Assembly (NCBI GenBank): GCA_964511555.1
Contig: CAZEFR010000004.1
Location: 24,392-88,391, forward strand
Source of the DNA: CAIZGX01 sp964511555
Lineage (GTDB): Bacteria > Bacteroidota > Bacteroidia > Flavobacteriales_D > Sanyastnellaceae
Length of the DNA stretch: 64,000 nucleotides
Direction: 5' to 3'
In this document: positions 9,538-18,178 of the stretch, piece after piece
Layout of the letters: the number at the start of each line of letters is the position of its first letter
How positions within the stretch are numbered: the first letter of the stretch is position 1
Notes under the pieces: generated by a model
The model's database searches: none
What the model was told of the DNA's origin: nothing
Seen by the model: only the letters and a program-made list of their open reading frames with translations
Translations under genes and position numbers: made by a program

Positions 9538-10224
9538 TTAATCTATCTTCTCAACCTTAATCAACTCAACTTCAAAAATTAAAGTTGAAAAAGCCTCAAT
9601 CTTTCCTTGAGCTCTTGAACCGTAAGCCAACCCTTGCGGAATGTAAAAGGTGTACTTTGAACCTTCGCTCATCAATTGCAATCCTTCAGTCCAACCGGGA
9701 ATAACCTGATTCAGCCCAAAAGTTGCAGGCTTACCTCGATCAACGGAACTGTCGAAGACTACTCCGTCAATGGTTGTCCCGTGGTAATGCACAGTTACCT
9801 TGTCGTTTTTATCAGGAGCAATTCCTGTTCCCTCAACATTCGACTTGTACTGCAATCCAGAAGATGTAGTTCTTACACCAGCCTTCTTTCCATTCTCAAC
9901 AAGATAAGCTTCTCCACGTTTTTTGTTCAAGTCACTTTTCTTTTGAGAATTCTTGCGAACTTCAGCATTAATGATTCCAGTGGCTTTTTCTTTATCCAAT
10001 TTAGCCTTCCCTGCTTTACTGTCTAGAATTGCTTGCATGATAAGCTCATCTGAAAGATTTTCAAACCCACCACTTTTCGCATTTTCAATGACAGAAAGTC
10101 CAAAGGCATAAGATAAACTATCCTCATGAGTAATCAAAGCTTTTTCGCTGGACTTCTTCTTTTTCTGCGCGTGCACAGCAGTGCACAACCCTAAAAGTGC
10201 TAGAGCAATTATAAAACGCTTCAT
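9538..10224 (-). CDS. FKBP-type peptidyl-prolyl cis-trans isomerase, exported
   Basis: 228 residues. Signal peptide MKRFIIALALLGLCTAVHAQ, a Lys-rich linker, an FKBP N-terminal dimerisation domain (about residues 30-115: DSLSYAFGLSVIENAKSGG) and a C-terminal FKBP domain (about 125-228). The catalytic domain shows TVHYHGTTIDGVVFDSS, then TFGLNQVIPGWTEGLQLM and YIPQGLAYGS, all standard FKBP blocks. The overall plan is that of Mip/FkpA-type periplasmic prolyl isomerases, which help fold exported proteins. It lies 11 bp downstream of a paralogue, so the two form a duplicated operon; together they could serve the abundant secreted proteins encoded nearby (inference). Confidence 0.92.
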   Translation of the reverse strand: MKRFIIALALLGLCTAVHAQKKKKSSEKALITHEDSLSYAFGLSVIENAKSGGFENLSDELIMQAILDSKAGKAKLDKEKATGIINAEVRKNSQKKSDLNKKRGEAYLVENGKKAGVRTTSSGLQYKSNVEGTGIAPDKNDKVTVHYHGTTIDGVVFDSSVDRGKPATFGLNQVIPGWTEGLQLMSEGSKYTFYIPQGLAYGSRAQGKIEAFSTLIFEVELIKVEKID

Positions 10225-10235
10225 CGATTCTTTAA

Positions 10236-10958
10236 TTAGTTAGACGGTTTAATCTCAATAACCTCCATTTCGAAAATAAGCGTTGCGAATGGAGGGATAA
10301 CTCCACCAGCACCTTGCTCACCGTATGCCAAGTTCTGCGGTATGTACAATTCGTATTGTCCACCTGCTTTCATCAATTTCAATCCTTCTCCCCATCCTGA
10401 AATTACTTGTCCAGCTGTAATTGTAATGGGCTCATTTCTTTCGTAAGAACTATCGAAAACTTTTCCGTCTACCAAAGAACCTTTGTAATGAACTACGATG
10501 GTATCGTTATCATCTGGCGACAATCCAATTCCTTCACGAATAACCTTGTATTGCAATCCAGATTCAGTTGTTATTACTCCTGGCTTCTGCCCGTTTTCTT
10601 TTAAAAAATTTGTTTCCTGTTCCATCGTTTTTGCTGCTTTTTCTGATTCTCTTCTTGATAATATTCCTTGAATGTATGGGTCTACCATTTCATTTGGAAG
10701 GAGATTGGTTTTGTTCGCGTGGTCTAAAACTGCTTGACCCATTATGCTTTGATTCAATCCTTCAATACCACTCGTTGAAATATTGTTGGCAATGCTTACA
10801 CCTATTGCGTAGGACAAGCTGTCGTTTTCATTAGCTAATACAACTGAAGATTTTTTCGGCTCTTCTTTTGGCTTCTTCTTTTTATCTCCTTGATCCATAG
10901 CATTCGAACTTAATACCAATAAGCTCGCTCCAAGAAGTACAATGTGTTTACGTTTCAT
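10236..10958 (-). CDS. FKBP-type peptidyl-prolyl cis-trans isomerase, exported
   Basis: 240 residues. N-terminal signal segment MKRKHIVLLGASLLVLSSNA followed by a Lys/Glu-rich linker, a dimerisation domain (DSLSYAIGVSIANNISTSG, about residues 47-125) and a C-terminal FKBP catalytic domain (about 135-238) with VHYKGSLVDGKVFDSS, AGQVISGWGEGLKLM and IPQNLAYGEQGAGGVIPP. The last segment is closer to the canonical FKBP flap than in the paralogue downstream. It is the first gene of the leftward two-gene operon ended by the terminator at 9483-9512, and diverges from the secreted protein at 11021. Confidence 0.92.
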   Translation of the reverse strand: MKRKHIVLLGASLLVLSSNAMDQGDKKKKPKEEPKKSSVVLANENDSLSYAIGVSIANNISTSGIEGLNQSIMGQAVLDHANKTNLLPNEMVDPYIQGILSRRESEKAAKTMEQETNFLKENGQKPGVITTESGLQYKVIREGIGLSPDDNDTIVVHYKGSLVDGKVFDSSYERNEPITITAGQVISGWGEGLKLMKAGGQYELYIPQNLAYGEQGAGGVIPPFATLIFEMEVIEIKPSN

Positions 10959-11008
10959 TGAATTTTATTTAGGTCCGCAAGATAAACAGATTCTTAATTC
11001 AATCCTTG

Positions 11009-11016
11009 TATTTTTG
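11009..11016 (+). promoter_or_regulatory. TAnnTTTG (-7) box, TATTTTTG
   Basis: A perfect Bacteroidota -7 element that ends four bases before the ATG at 11021, which implies a leaderless or nearly leaderless transcript. No clear -33 TTTG was found at the usual distance. Confidence 0.6.
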
Positions 11017-11020
11017 AAGA

Positions 11021-11659
11021 ATGAAGCAATTCAAATTACTCGTTATTCTTGGTCTGTTGACACTTGGAGGCTTTTCAATCCAGGCGCAAAACGAGATATA
11101 CGGTGGAATTACATTGGAACAACTAACTTTTAATAAGTCAAGCGTGTATTCAGTAGGAGCAGATGTATTTGCGCCAATTGGCAATCGCTTCACCTTAAAT
11201 TACAGTCTGAAATTGGGATTAAGCAAAGACTACAGCATAGCCTTTCATTCGCCAGTATCGACTTTATTGGGAACTTATTTGCTTGCTTTAAATGCTGAAT
11301 TTCCAGGAATAGTCTCTCTTGGGCTCCTTTGTTTGGCCATTCCTGAAGGGATTGGAGTATATCTCGGTCCAGACGGACAAGCCCTACACCTTTCGGTTAA
11401 TCCTCTAGGAATGGATTACTTCGAGTCGTCTGATAATTCACTAGACTACCTTGGAATGAGTTGCAGCGCAGTAGCTCGTGTACATTATAAAACGAAATCT
11501 TATTTCCCATCTTATATTACTCCCATGGTTGGACTATACTACAGATACGGACAATCGAATTTTAGTGAGCAATATGGCGTTCGGTTTGGAGTTTCTTTCG
11601 GGCTAGCTTCTAAACAATTAGACCGGGGCTCTACTCTTCAAGAATTATTGTATGAATAA
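11021..11659 (+). CDS. Secreted protein of unknown function, possible outer-membrane barrel
   Basis: 212 residues. Signal peptide MKQFKLLVILGLLTLGGFSIQAQ. The mature part has alternating hydrophobic and polar stretches rich in Gly, Tyr and Ser (TLNYSLKLGL, TPMVGLYYRYGQSN, GVRFGVSFGLAS), resembling the strands of small outer-membrane beta-barrels, and the last strand-like segment is followed by a polar tail. I do not recognise a specific family. Its 3' end overlaps the next secreted protein by 8 bases, so the two are translated from one message. Confidence 0.6.
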   Translation: MKQFKLLVILGLLTLGGFSIQAQNEIYGGITLEQLTFNKSSVYSVGADVFAPIGNRFTLNYSLKLGLSKDYSIAFHSPVSTLLGTYLLALNAEFPGIVSLGLLCLAIPEGIGVYLGPDGQALHLSVNPLGMDYFESSDNSLDYLGMSCSAVARVHYKTKSYFPSYITPMVGLYYRYGQSNFSEQYGVRFGVSFGLASKQLDRGSTLQELLYE

Positions 11660-12302
11660 ACAACTGTTCTCCACTCTATTATTTTTCGGACTTTCATTTT
11701 CTGCAAATGCACAATCCGACACGCTTTTTATTCAGAACTGGGAGAATGGACATGCGATTTACTTGTTGCCTCCAGGAAAATTTCAAATGAACGATATTTG
11801 GACAGCCTCTGACACGATTTTTTATCCGCCTGTTCCAAAATTCAGAAAATTCAAATTCAATCTGAAAGAAACATTTTTACCGTTAAACGCCTACCAAGGC
11901 AAACTTGTTTATTACGATCCGTGCGATGGCATCTTCGAGTCGGCATGGGCGTTCAACGATTCTGCTCTTGTTCACATCTATTACGACGGTCCTGAAGGCT
12001 CGCCCATTGCTGCTATTGAATCTGAAAGCGAAGATGAAATTCAATTCAGAATATTGTCATTCAATTATGAAGACATTGAAAAGTCCCTCGAATATTATCT
12101 TACCGTGAAAACGATGAATCAAGAAAAGGGTATTTTCCTGTTCACTTTTGAAAATCCGTTCGATAGAGAGTCGTATTCCTTTCCAGTTGTTGAACAAAGT
12201 AAATTGCATTTGTTTCCTGTATTGGTGAACGAATCGAAATATCAGAAGTATATAGAATTCGCTTTTCCGGAAGAAGAATATACTCCCGATTTATTCAAAT
12301 AA
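11652..12302 (+). CDS. Secreted protein of unknown function
   Basis: 216 residues with a clear signal peptide (MNKQLFSTLLFFGLSFSANAQ). The mature protein is acidic and aromatic-rich, without transmembrane helices or recognisable motifs. It overlaps the preceding secreted protein gene by 8 bases and is followed directly by a strong terminator, so the two make a two-gene unit. The function is not known; a joint role at the cell envelope is only an inference from context. Confidence 0.6.
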   Translation: MNKQLFSTLLFFGLSFSANAQSDTLFIQNWENGHAIYLLPPGKFQMNDIWTASDTIFYPPVPKFRKFKFNLKETFLPLNAYQGKLVYYDPCDGIFESAWAFNDSALVHIYYDGPEGSPIAAIESESEDEIQFRILSFNYEDIEKSLEYYLTVKTMNQEKGIFLFTFENPFDRESYSFPVVEQSKLHLFPVLVNESKYQKYIEFAFPEEEYTPDLFK

Positions 12303-12330
12303 AAAAAAGCTCGCCGTTGCGAGCTTTCTT
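12301..12330. terminator. Bidirectional terminator
   Basis: AAAGCTCGC, loop CGTT, GCGAGCTTT (stem 12306-12327), preceded by eight A and followed by TCTT. It sits between convergent genes ending at 12302 (+) and 12364 (-). For the leftward transcript the A-run becomes the T-tract; for the rightward one the tract is short. Confidence 0.85.
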
Positions 12331-12363
12331 CGTTGTATACCTCTACTTAACCAAAACCACTTG

Positions 12364-13272
12364 CTAGAAGTTCATCTTAATTCCGAAGGCATTTGAAGAA
12401 ATTTCCGGACCATCTCCGCTTGAGAATTTTGGCAGCAAAGCAGACTCCCAGAAAAATGACAAGCTGCTAGTAAAGCCAACCTCTGTATATAAGTTTAACA
12501 TATACTCATTTACACCGAAATCGCCAGCTACGCGCTGTTTGCGCTTGTCACCGTTTTCCTTCCATTTGTATAGCGCATTCGATCCGATTAAATAGCCACC
12601 AATGACACCGAATGACACATGAAAAATATTGCGCTCTTGATTCATCCATAGATCTTCTCGGTCTTGTTCCGTTACTTTACCGTTGTATTGAAAAACCAAA
12701 GGCACTGTGATGTAGGTTGAATTTAATGTCGCCACATCGCTCACAGGAAAACTCCCTGTTTGAAATCCAAACGTATCTGCTTCGGCCAATCGTAAATTTC
12801 GATTGATGGCTATGGTCTCCCATGTAAGCCCTAATCCCGTTCCTAAACGAAATCTATCTTCAATCAATTCAAAAGAAGTATTAATGACACCAAATCCTAT
12901 GTACCCGCTTGAATTTCTTTTTCCTTGATTTTGAAGCCACTCTGGCTCATACGACTTTTGATTCGCATCCATAAACGTCAAAAAACCAAAGCGTAGACCC
13001 CCGAAACCGTACCAAGGAAAATCATCTATTGGAAGCGACTTACACTTTTTATCTGTTGTTATAAATCTCGAAGTTGAATCGGGATAGATATCAATCTTCA
13101 TCTCGCCCAAACGAATGTGTAAGGTATCGCTTTGATTTCCTTTAATTGTGGTATCCTTTACTGCGCTACCCTCAACCACAATTTTCAATTGCTTCGAAGA
13201 ACGCTCTTCCTTTTGTGCCGCTATTGATCCTACCGCAACAACAAGCATTAAAACTAAAAATTTTGCTTTCAT
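12364..13272 (-). CDS. Outer-membrane beta-barrel-like protein
   Basis: 302 residues, with signal peptide MKAKFLVLMLVVAVGSIAAQ. After an N-terminal extension of about 80 residues the sequence has the features of a small barrel: WYGFGGLRFGFLTF, GYIGFGVINTSFELI, RFRLGTGLGLTWETIA, then ITVPLVFQYNG and a terminal strand GIKMNF ending in Phe, as expected for outer-membrane insertion. The PorT-like barrels common in Bacteroidota (PF13568) are the nearest family I can suggest. It is downstream of the sigma factor/membrane protein genes on the same strand, with a mini-hairpin array in between, and may be a target or partner of that regulatory unit. Confidence 0.65.
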   Translation of the reverse strand: MKAKFLVLMLVVAVGSIAAQKEERSSKQLKIVVEGSAVKDTTIKGNQSDTLHIRLGEMKIDIYPDSTSRFITTDKKCKSLPIDDFPWYGFGGLRFGFLTFMDANQKSYEPEWLQNQGKRNSSGYIGFGVINTSFELIEDRFRLGTGLGLTWETIAINRNLRLAEADTFGFQTGSFPVSDVATLNSTYITVPLVFQYNGKVTEQDREDLWMNQERNIFHVSFGVIGGYLIGSNALYKWKENGDKRKQRVAGDFGVNEYMLNLYTEVGFTSSLSFFWESALLPKFSSGDGPEISSNAFGIKMNF

Positions 13273-13317
13273 ATCATTGAATTTAACTTTAACTAAATCA
13301 TCCCTTAAATAAAAATC

Positions 13318-13375
13318 GTCGTAGACATTCGTGTATGCACATTCGTTGCTTGCAACATTCGTCCTACGGACATTC
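13318..13375. repeat. Mini-hairpin array B (CATTCG type)
   Basis: Order on the + strand: GTC-GTA-GAC, CATTCG, TGTATGCA, CATTCG, TTGC-TT-GCAA, CATTCG, TCC-TAC-GGA, CATTC. The hexamer is the reverse complement of that in array A, so the array points the other way. It lies between two leftward genes, 46 bases upstream of the start of the outer-membrane protein gene and 9 bases after the stop of the preceding gene. Confidence 0.85.
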
Positions 13376-13383
13376 TTTTCACA

Positions 13384-14181
13384 TTAGAAACCAAACCTTC
13401 TCCCTTTCCAATCAACAACCAATCGATCTTTATCGTTATCTCTATTACGTGCCGCACGAATAATCCGTTTAACCTTCTGAAACTTCTCAACGCGTTCATC
13501 AAATTCCTGTGCAATCAATTCTCGAATGGTTAAATACTCTTTTGTATTTTCTTTCTGTTTGAATTGCTGAAGACTTGAATCTATTTTGGCCATTAAAAGT
13601 GAATCTTGATTGACTTCAACTTTCATTTCATTAAATGTGGAATCAATAACCGTATTGAAAACTAAATCTGTCGAAGGAATAGTGCCGTTTGGAAAGCCAT
13701 AGCCATATTCTGGATTCCACCTATTCTGAAAAACCGTTCCACCACAATACAACGGGAAATTGATATCGTTCCAAGGGATGAGCCATTCAGAACTGATGGA
13801 AATAGTTGAATCACGCTGTTCGAACTTCTCTTCAATCTTCTGATCAATCTTTTTCTCTGGACGCTGATAAACATACTCCACCGAAGCAGGATTGTCGGGT
13901 ATGACAATGAATGTTCGAAGCACCAATGCAACTATCCATGCAGCCGCCATGCCGCTGATCCAGAAATAAACACTTCGATTATTCTCTTCCTTCTTTAAAC
14001 CCTGTTTCCGGCTTTCATTCAAGTGAACACCGGAAATTTCCTTTTGAAAATGACTCTTTAGTTCCTCATCGGAAACAGCATAGCGCTTCAAAAAATCCTT
14101 CTTGTCAAACGAAACTTCAGTCCGTTCAACTTTCGGAAACTCATCATCTTTATGTTCATTCCATTCGTTCATGATGTCCAA
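13384..14181 (-). CDS. Membrane protein next to ECF sigma factor, candidate anti-sigma factor
   Basis: 265 residues. A cytoplasmic, charged N-terminal part of about 70 residues is followed by one transmembrane helix (about 71-90: VYFWISGMAAAWIVALVL) and an outward part beginning with FIVIPDNPASVEYVYQRPEKKI. The layout of cytoplasmic domain, single helix and extracytoplasmic domain, with the start overlapping the sigma-factor stop by 13 bases, is that of an anti-sigma factor, but I see no zinc-binding HxxxCxxC motif. The extracytoplasmic part is clearly homologous to the protein at 14711-15268 (VIPxxPAxxxYxYxRPEK, a YGCGG/YCGG loop and a basic tail). The name anti-sigma rests on context. Confidence 0.6.
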   Translation of the reverse strand: MDIMNEWNEHKDDEFPKVERTEVSFDKKDFLKRYAVSDEELKSHFQKEISGVHLNESRKQGLKKEENNRSVYFWISGMAAAWIVALVLRTFIVIPDNPASVEYVYQRPEKKIDQKIEEKFEQRDSTISISSEWLIPWNDINFPLYCGGTVFQNRWNPEYGYGFPNGTIPSTDLVFNTVIDSTFNEMKVEVNQDSLLMAKIDSSLQQFKQKENTKEYLTIRELIAQEFDERVEKFQKVKRIIRAARNRDNDKDRLVVDWKGRRFGF

Positions 14182-14645
14182 TAAAGGGTTATAAATTCTT
14201 TCAATTCTTTTCTCGCTCGGAAGAGCGTCACTTTCACCATTGATTCTGAGAGATTCGTTATCTCTCCGATCTCGGCGTATGAATAGTCTTCGTAGTCGCG
14301 CAGCAATATCAATTGTTTTTGTTGAAGACTCAATCGTTCCAATCCCTCGTCTATCAATGCTTTCAACTCTCCGCTATGATCTTGCTCGGCAACTTCCATT
14401 GAAGCGGGAATGTTCTTCTTCAACTTATCTCTTCTCGACCAATCAACTACTGCGTTGTATGCTGAAGTAAACAGATACGATTTCGCTTTGCTTGCTTCAA
14501 CCACGTCTTTCTTCTTCCACAGTTTTTCATACACATCTTGAACAAGGTCTTCTGCCAATTCTTTATCGCGCACCAACTTCAATACAAATCCAAAGATTCG
14601 ATCAGACCACAGGTCTACTGCTTCATTGTATTCTCTTATGCTCAT
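14169..14645 (-). CDS. RNA polymerase sigma factor, ECF subfamily
   Basis: 158 residues. Region 2 covers about residues 8-75 (WSDRIFGFVLKLVRDKELAEDLVQDVYEKLWKK, with the AEDLVQDVY helix that binds core polymerase and the -10 element). Region 4 covers about 95-150 (ERLSLQQKQLILLRDYEDYSYAEIGEITNLSESMVKVTLFRARKEL), containing the helix-turn-helix that reads the -35 element. The length and linker are normal for ECF factors. It lies between two related membrane proteins on the same strand and overlaps the downstream one by 13 bases, a typical arrangement for a sigma factor and its membrane regulator. Confidence 0.92.
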   Translation of the reverse strand: MSIREYNEAVDLWSDRIFGFVLKLVRDKELAEDLVQDVYEKLWKKKDVVEASKAKSYLFTSAYNAVVDWSRRDKLKKNIPASMEVAEQDHSGELKALIDEGLERLSLQQKQLILLRDYEDYSYAEIGEITNLSESMVKVTLFRARKELKEFITLYWTS

Positions 14646-14710
14646 TCGACAAAACCAAGACGCACCAACATACTAAAAGTTACAAGACTTCAACAAATAA
14701 TTTGAGATCT

Positions 14711-15268
14711 TTAATTTTCGCGTCGCTCAGAACGACGCTCCCTCCGAGTTTTCCAATTATTCTTTAACCTACTTAACTTTTTAAACACTCCATTTACTCT
14801 ATTCTTTTTGAATGGAAGGTTCAAAATACTATTATTGACTGTGTATATTTTGCTTGAATCAAGAGCTGCATTAAGCACAGAATCTTTGTTCAAAGCAACC
14901 AAGGAGTCTGCACGAGCTGAATCTGCGCCAAGCAATGTAACAACTCCCCCTAACGGATATCCTCCCCAAGGTCCAGAGCCATAATGAGTCCAATTGTCCA
15001 TATAAACCACTCCTCCACAACCATAGTAGGGGAAATTATAGATTTGGAAATTATACGGGAAAAACCAATCTCCAGTCATCAGGTAGATGGTATCTCGCTG
15101 CTCAACTTTCTTTTCAATCTGCTTCTCTGGGCGATGGTACTCGTAAACAATTGGAGCAGGCTCTTCTGGAATAACAATCATAGCACGAAACGCAATCATG
15201 AATCCCCATGCTAGAAACATGAGGCCAATTCTTATATAGGTTCTATTCAATTCTCTCCGCTGCTCCAT
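14711..15268 (-). CDS. Membrane protein, paralogue of the downstream candidate anti-sigma protein
   Basis: 185 residues. One N-terminal transmembrane helix (about residues 9-28, IRIGLMFLAWGFMIAFRAM) is followed by IVIPEEPAPIVYEYHRPEKQIEKKVEQRDTI, closely matching the extracytoplasmic part of the 13384-14181 protein. It also shares the YYGCGG loop, the Tyr/Gly-rich segment and the basic C-terminal tail. It lacks the long cytoplasmic N-terminal domain of the paralogue, so it should not bind the sigma factor directly. It is the first gene of the leftward unit 15268-13384 and could be a sensor partner or dominant competitor (inference). Confidence 0.6.
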   Translation of the reverse strand: MEQRRELNRTYIRIGLMFLAWGFMIAFRAMIVIPEEPAPIVYEYHRPEKQIEKKVEQRDTIYLMTGDWFFPYNFQIYNFPYYGCGGVVYMDNWTHYGSGPWGGYPLGGVVTLLGADSARADSLVALNKDSVLNAALDSSKIYTVNNSILNLPFKKNRVNGVFKKLSRLKNNWKTRRERRSERREN

Positions 15269-15355
15269 TTGCAGATAGACTCACATTTCACCAAAATAGT
15301 TTCCTCACTCAGAAAAATCGTGACTAACCTCACCTAAAGATTTCGAATCAACTCC

Positions 15356-15363
15356 TACTTTCG
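15356..15363 (+). promoter_or_regulatory. TAnnTTTG-like (-7) box, TACTTTCG
   Basis: One mismatch to the Bacteroidota -7 consensus. It ends four bases before the ATG at 15368, the same spacing as at 11009, 42956 and 51994, suggesting a leaderless message. Confidence 0.5.
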
Positions 15364-15367
15364 CATT

Positions 15368-16963
15368 ATGAGAATCATGTCAGTATTCATTCTAGCATTT
15401 TTAACGCTTCATTCAGCAGCGCAAGAATTTCCTTATACCGTTGTTTTAAATCCTGTGTATTCCAGTCCAGATATTGCCCTGCAATCTTACGCCTACGGCG
15501 TTTGGGAAAACAGAGTATTACTCATTGGAGGAAGAAAAGATGGCCTTCACGAACGTCAGCCATTCGCCGCATTCGCCGCAGATGGTATGCCCTCTAACAT
15601 TTCAATATTGGATTTGAACAACTACTCTTCAACCCCGGTTGAGTTCGATATTCTTGATACTCCGTTAGCAGAACAGTTCTCTTCCACCAACATTCAATTC
15701 TATCAGACCGATAGTATTCTGTGGCTTGTGGGGGGATATGGTTATAGCGCAACGTCACAAGATCACGTAACTTATCCGATGCTTACGGCAATTAATTTGA
15801 AGACTTTCTTTGAAGCACAAGACAATGGGACCTTCGCTTTTGAAAGTTTCGATTTCATTACCGACGAGCGCTTTGCTGTGACCGGAGGTGCTCTAAATAA
15901 ACTGAATGGTATTTATTACTTAGCAGGCGGACACAAGTTTGAAGGACGGTACAACCCCATGAACGGTCCTTCCTTCACACAGACTTATACCGAGAAAATT
16001 TCTCGATTTATTCCTACGTTAACTGAAAGCGGAATTCAAATTGAATGGTTATCGGAATTCAGTGATCCCGCTTTACTTCATCGAAGAGATCTAAATGTGA
16101 TGGAAGGAATTGATTCGAATGGACAAATGAATTTCACACTATTCAGCGGGGTTTTTCAGCAATTGGCAGACTTGCCCTTCATGAACTGTGTTGAAGTAAA
16201 TTCGAATGGTATTGCTGAAGTTCCTGAATTTCAACATTTGTTGAATCAGTACCACACCGCCCATGTTTCTTTGTACGACGAAGCACTTCAAAAGCAACAC
16301 TACTTGTTTCTTGGTGGAATTTCGGAGTATTACTACGAAGGTGATGTTCTTACACAGAATATCGATGTGCCCTTTACCAAGAACATTGCTTGTGTTACGC
16401 GCAATGCGAACAATCAATGGGCAGAAGAACTTAATCCTTCGATCATGCCTGGATTCTTGGGATCAAGCGCTGAAATCATTCTCAACCAAAACTTACCATT
16501 TATTGAAGGAGATATTGTTGATTTAAATTCCGCTTACAACGGCAGTGAAATTTTATTGGGACACATGCTCGGTGGAATTCGCAGTACAGGTCAAAATATT
16601 TTCTGGACGAATAACGGCTCGCAGAGCGCCCCAAATGATACATTGTATGAAGTTTGGTTAGTTCCGAATTCAGTAGATGTTGCTTCTGCAATTGCGCTTC
16701 CAAAAAATGTATTTACCATTTATCCGAACCCTACTAGCGGAAAATTCCGCATTGAATTTTCATGTTCTAAAAATTGCGATGTGGAATTAACAGCATTCGA
16801 TTCGAATGGCAAGCAAGTCGCACACGATAAACTTGGAAATTTCCCGTCAGGGAAACACAGCGAAGAAAATCGCTGGAGAATCTTCGAGCACCCAGGCACT
16901 TATGTTCTTCAACTAAAATTAGGAGAAGAAATCATTATTCAGAAATTATTGGTTGAACCTTAA
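15368..16963 (+). CDS. Secreted Kelch-like protein with T9SS type A sorting domain
   Basis: 531 residues. The N-terminal signal peptide ends at SAAQE (about residue 20). The body contains blocks resembling Kelch/galactose-oxidase propeller repeats (ENRVLLIGGRKDG, DSILWLVGGYGYS, LNGIYYLAGGHKF, LFLGGISEYY, LGHMLGGI). The last 80 residues are a type A T9SS sorting domain: FTIYPNPTSGKFRIEF, then a Gly/Asp-rich strand pair and a short final strand ending in VEP. It is predicted to be exported by the type IX system and attached to the surface or released. Its stop overlaps that of the convergent transporter gene in the palindrome TTAA. Confidence 0.85.
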   Translation: MRIMSVFILAFLTLHSAAQEFPYTVVLNPVYSSPDIALQSYAYGVWENRVLLIGGRKDGLHERQPFAAFAADGMPSNISILDLNNYSSTPVEFDILDTPLAEQFSSTNIQFYQTDSILWLVGGYGYSATSQDHVTYPMLTAINLKTFFEAQDNGTFAFESFDFITDERFAVTGGALNKLNGIYYLAGGHKFEGRYNPMNGPSFTQTYTEKISRFIPTLTESGIQIEWLSEFSDPALLHRRDLNVMEGIDSNGQMNFTLFSGVFQQLADLPFMNCVEVNSNGIAEVPEFQHLLNQYHTAHVSLYDEALQKQHYLFLGGISEYYYEGDVLTQNIDVPFTKNIACVTRNANNQWAEELNPSIMPGFLGSSAEIILNQNLPFIEGDIVDLNSAYNGSEILLGHMLGGIRSTGQNIFWTNNGSQSAPNDTLYEVWLVPNSVDVASAIALPKNVFTIYPNPTSGKFRIEFSCSKNCDVELTAFDSNGKQVAHDKLGNFPSGKHSEENRWRIFEHPGTYVLQLKLGEEIIIQKLLVEP

Positions 16964-18057
16964 CCCAAGGAAACGCCAATAAGCGATCCTATTCCGAATG
17001 TAATTGCAGCTGCAATTAATCCGAATAAAACCTGACGGAACCCGCTAAACCAAACGTTTCTTCCAGTAAACAAGGTGATAGCGGCACCAATTCCAAACAA
17101 TCCGAAAGCACTACATACGGTGCTTAAAATGATTGCTGTGAATCCTGATGTAAAGAAGAATGGAACCACAGGAATAATAGCTCCGGTTAAGAATAAGAAA
17201 AACGAAGAGTAGGCTGCTTCCATGGCAGATCCTTTTAACTCTTCCGCATTAATTCCTAATTCTTCTCGCACTAAAATATCCAAGGCTTGTTCTTTGTTCT
17301 GCATAATCGAAGCCGCCATCTCTCTTGCTTGTGCTTCGGGAATACCTTTAGCCATATAGATTAAAGCAATTTCTTGTTGTTCACCTTCCGGATTAATCTC
17401 TAACTCTTCGGCTTCCAATTCCATTTGATTTTCGGAAAGCTCTTGCGAAGACTTCACGCTTATCCACTCACCCAATGCCATAGACAATGCTCCTGCTAAC
17501 ATTCCTGCAAGGCCTGTCATGAGCACAGGACCATTACCCGAGCTCGCCCCTGCGACACCCATGACCAAACTGAAGTTTGATACTAATCCGTCGTTACCAC
17601 CCAAAACCGCAGCGCGTATAGCATTTCCACCAACATTCCGGTGACGTTTTTCGAAACGAGTCAATGCAGATCCTGATATGTTTTTGTTGGAATTGAGAAT
17701 ATTTCGAAGAATGGAAACGTGAGCAGTGTCTGAAATAGAATTCTGCATGTTTTGCTTTTTGCGCGCATTCAATACACCTGCTGACAATCCTTTTTCTGTA
17801 TCCAATAGAACACCTAAGACATAATCATATCCGAATATCTTCCCAATTCTTCTTAGTGTTTTCGCTCTTCCTGAAGGGCCAGGCATATCGGATTCAGGAA
17901 GACCTTTACTCTTCAAAAATGCTTTCGCATGTCCCATTTCAATTTCACTCATCTCACGAAACACATGCGCCACATTCGAATCTTCCTCGTGCTCTGCAAG
18001 CAAGGCATAAAGAAAAGAAGCGTCAACTTCGGTTTGAATACTTGTTAAGTTTTCCAT
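16960..18057 (-). CDS. Ferritin-like/VIT1 (CCC1) family metal transporter
   Basis: 365 residues from the ATG at 18057; the frame extends upstream but without family sequence. Residues about 1-130 form a ferritin-like (rubrerythrin-type) four-helix domain with EVDASFLYALLAEHEED and FREMSEIEMGHAKAFL, which supply the Glu/His metal ligands. Residues about 145-365 are a VIT1/CCC1 domain: NAIRAAVLGGNDGLVSNFSLVMGVAGA, then GMLAGALSMALGEWISVKSS and three C-terminal helices. Proteins of this type move Fe2+ or Mn2+ across membranes, and the cytosolic ferritin-like domain probably captures or oxidises the metal. Single gene; its stop codon overlaps that of the convergent Kelch-like gene. Confidence 0.88.
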   Translation of the reverse strand: MENLTSIQTEVDASFLYALLAEHEEDSNVAHVFREMSEIEMGHAKAFLKSKGLPESDMPGPSGRAKTLRRIGKIFGYDYVLGVLLDTEKGLSAGVLNARKKQNMQNSISDTAHVSILRNILNSNKNISGSALTRFEKRHRNVGGNAIRAAVLGGNDGLVSNFSLVMGVAGASSGNGPVLMTGLAGMLAGALSMALGEWISVKSSQELSENQMELEAEELEINPEGEQQEIALIYMAKGIPEAQAREMAASIMQNKEQALDILVREELGINAEELKGSAMEAAYSSFFLFLTGAIIPVVPFFFTSGFTAIILSTVCSAFGLFGIGAAITLFTGRNVWFSGFRQVLFGLIAAAITFGIGSLIGVSLG

Positions 18058-18178
18058 AAAATGAATTTTCCTGCAAGTTCGATGATAATTAAATGAAATG
18101 CAAATAGCCCAGAAGTTCAAATCCATTCAACCTACTCGATATACCAACAAATCAATTATATTCTATATTTTTATTGTA

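Noticed and set aside
15561..15580. Two CATTCG hexamers three bases apart in the Kelch-like gene
   Set aside because: Within an intact coding frame (encoding FAAFAA) and without any inverted repeat between them; chance match to the hexamer.
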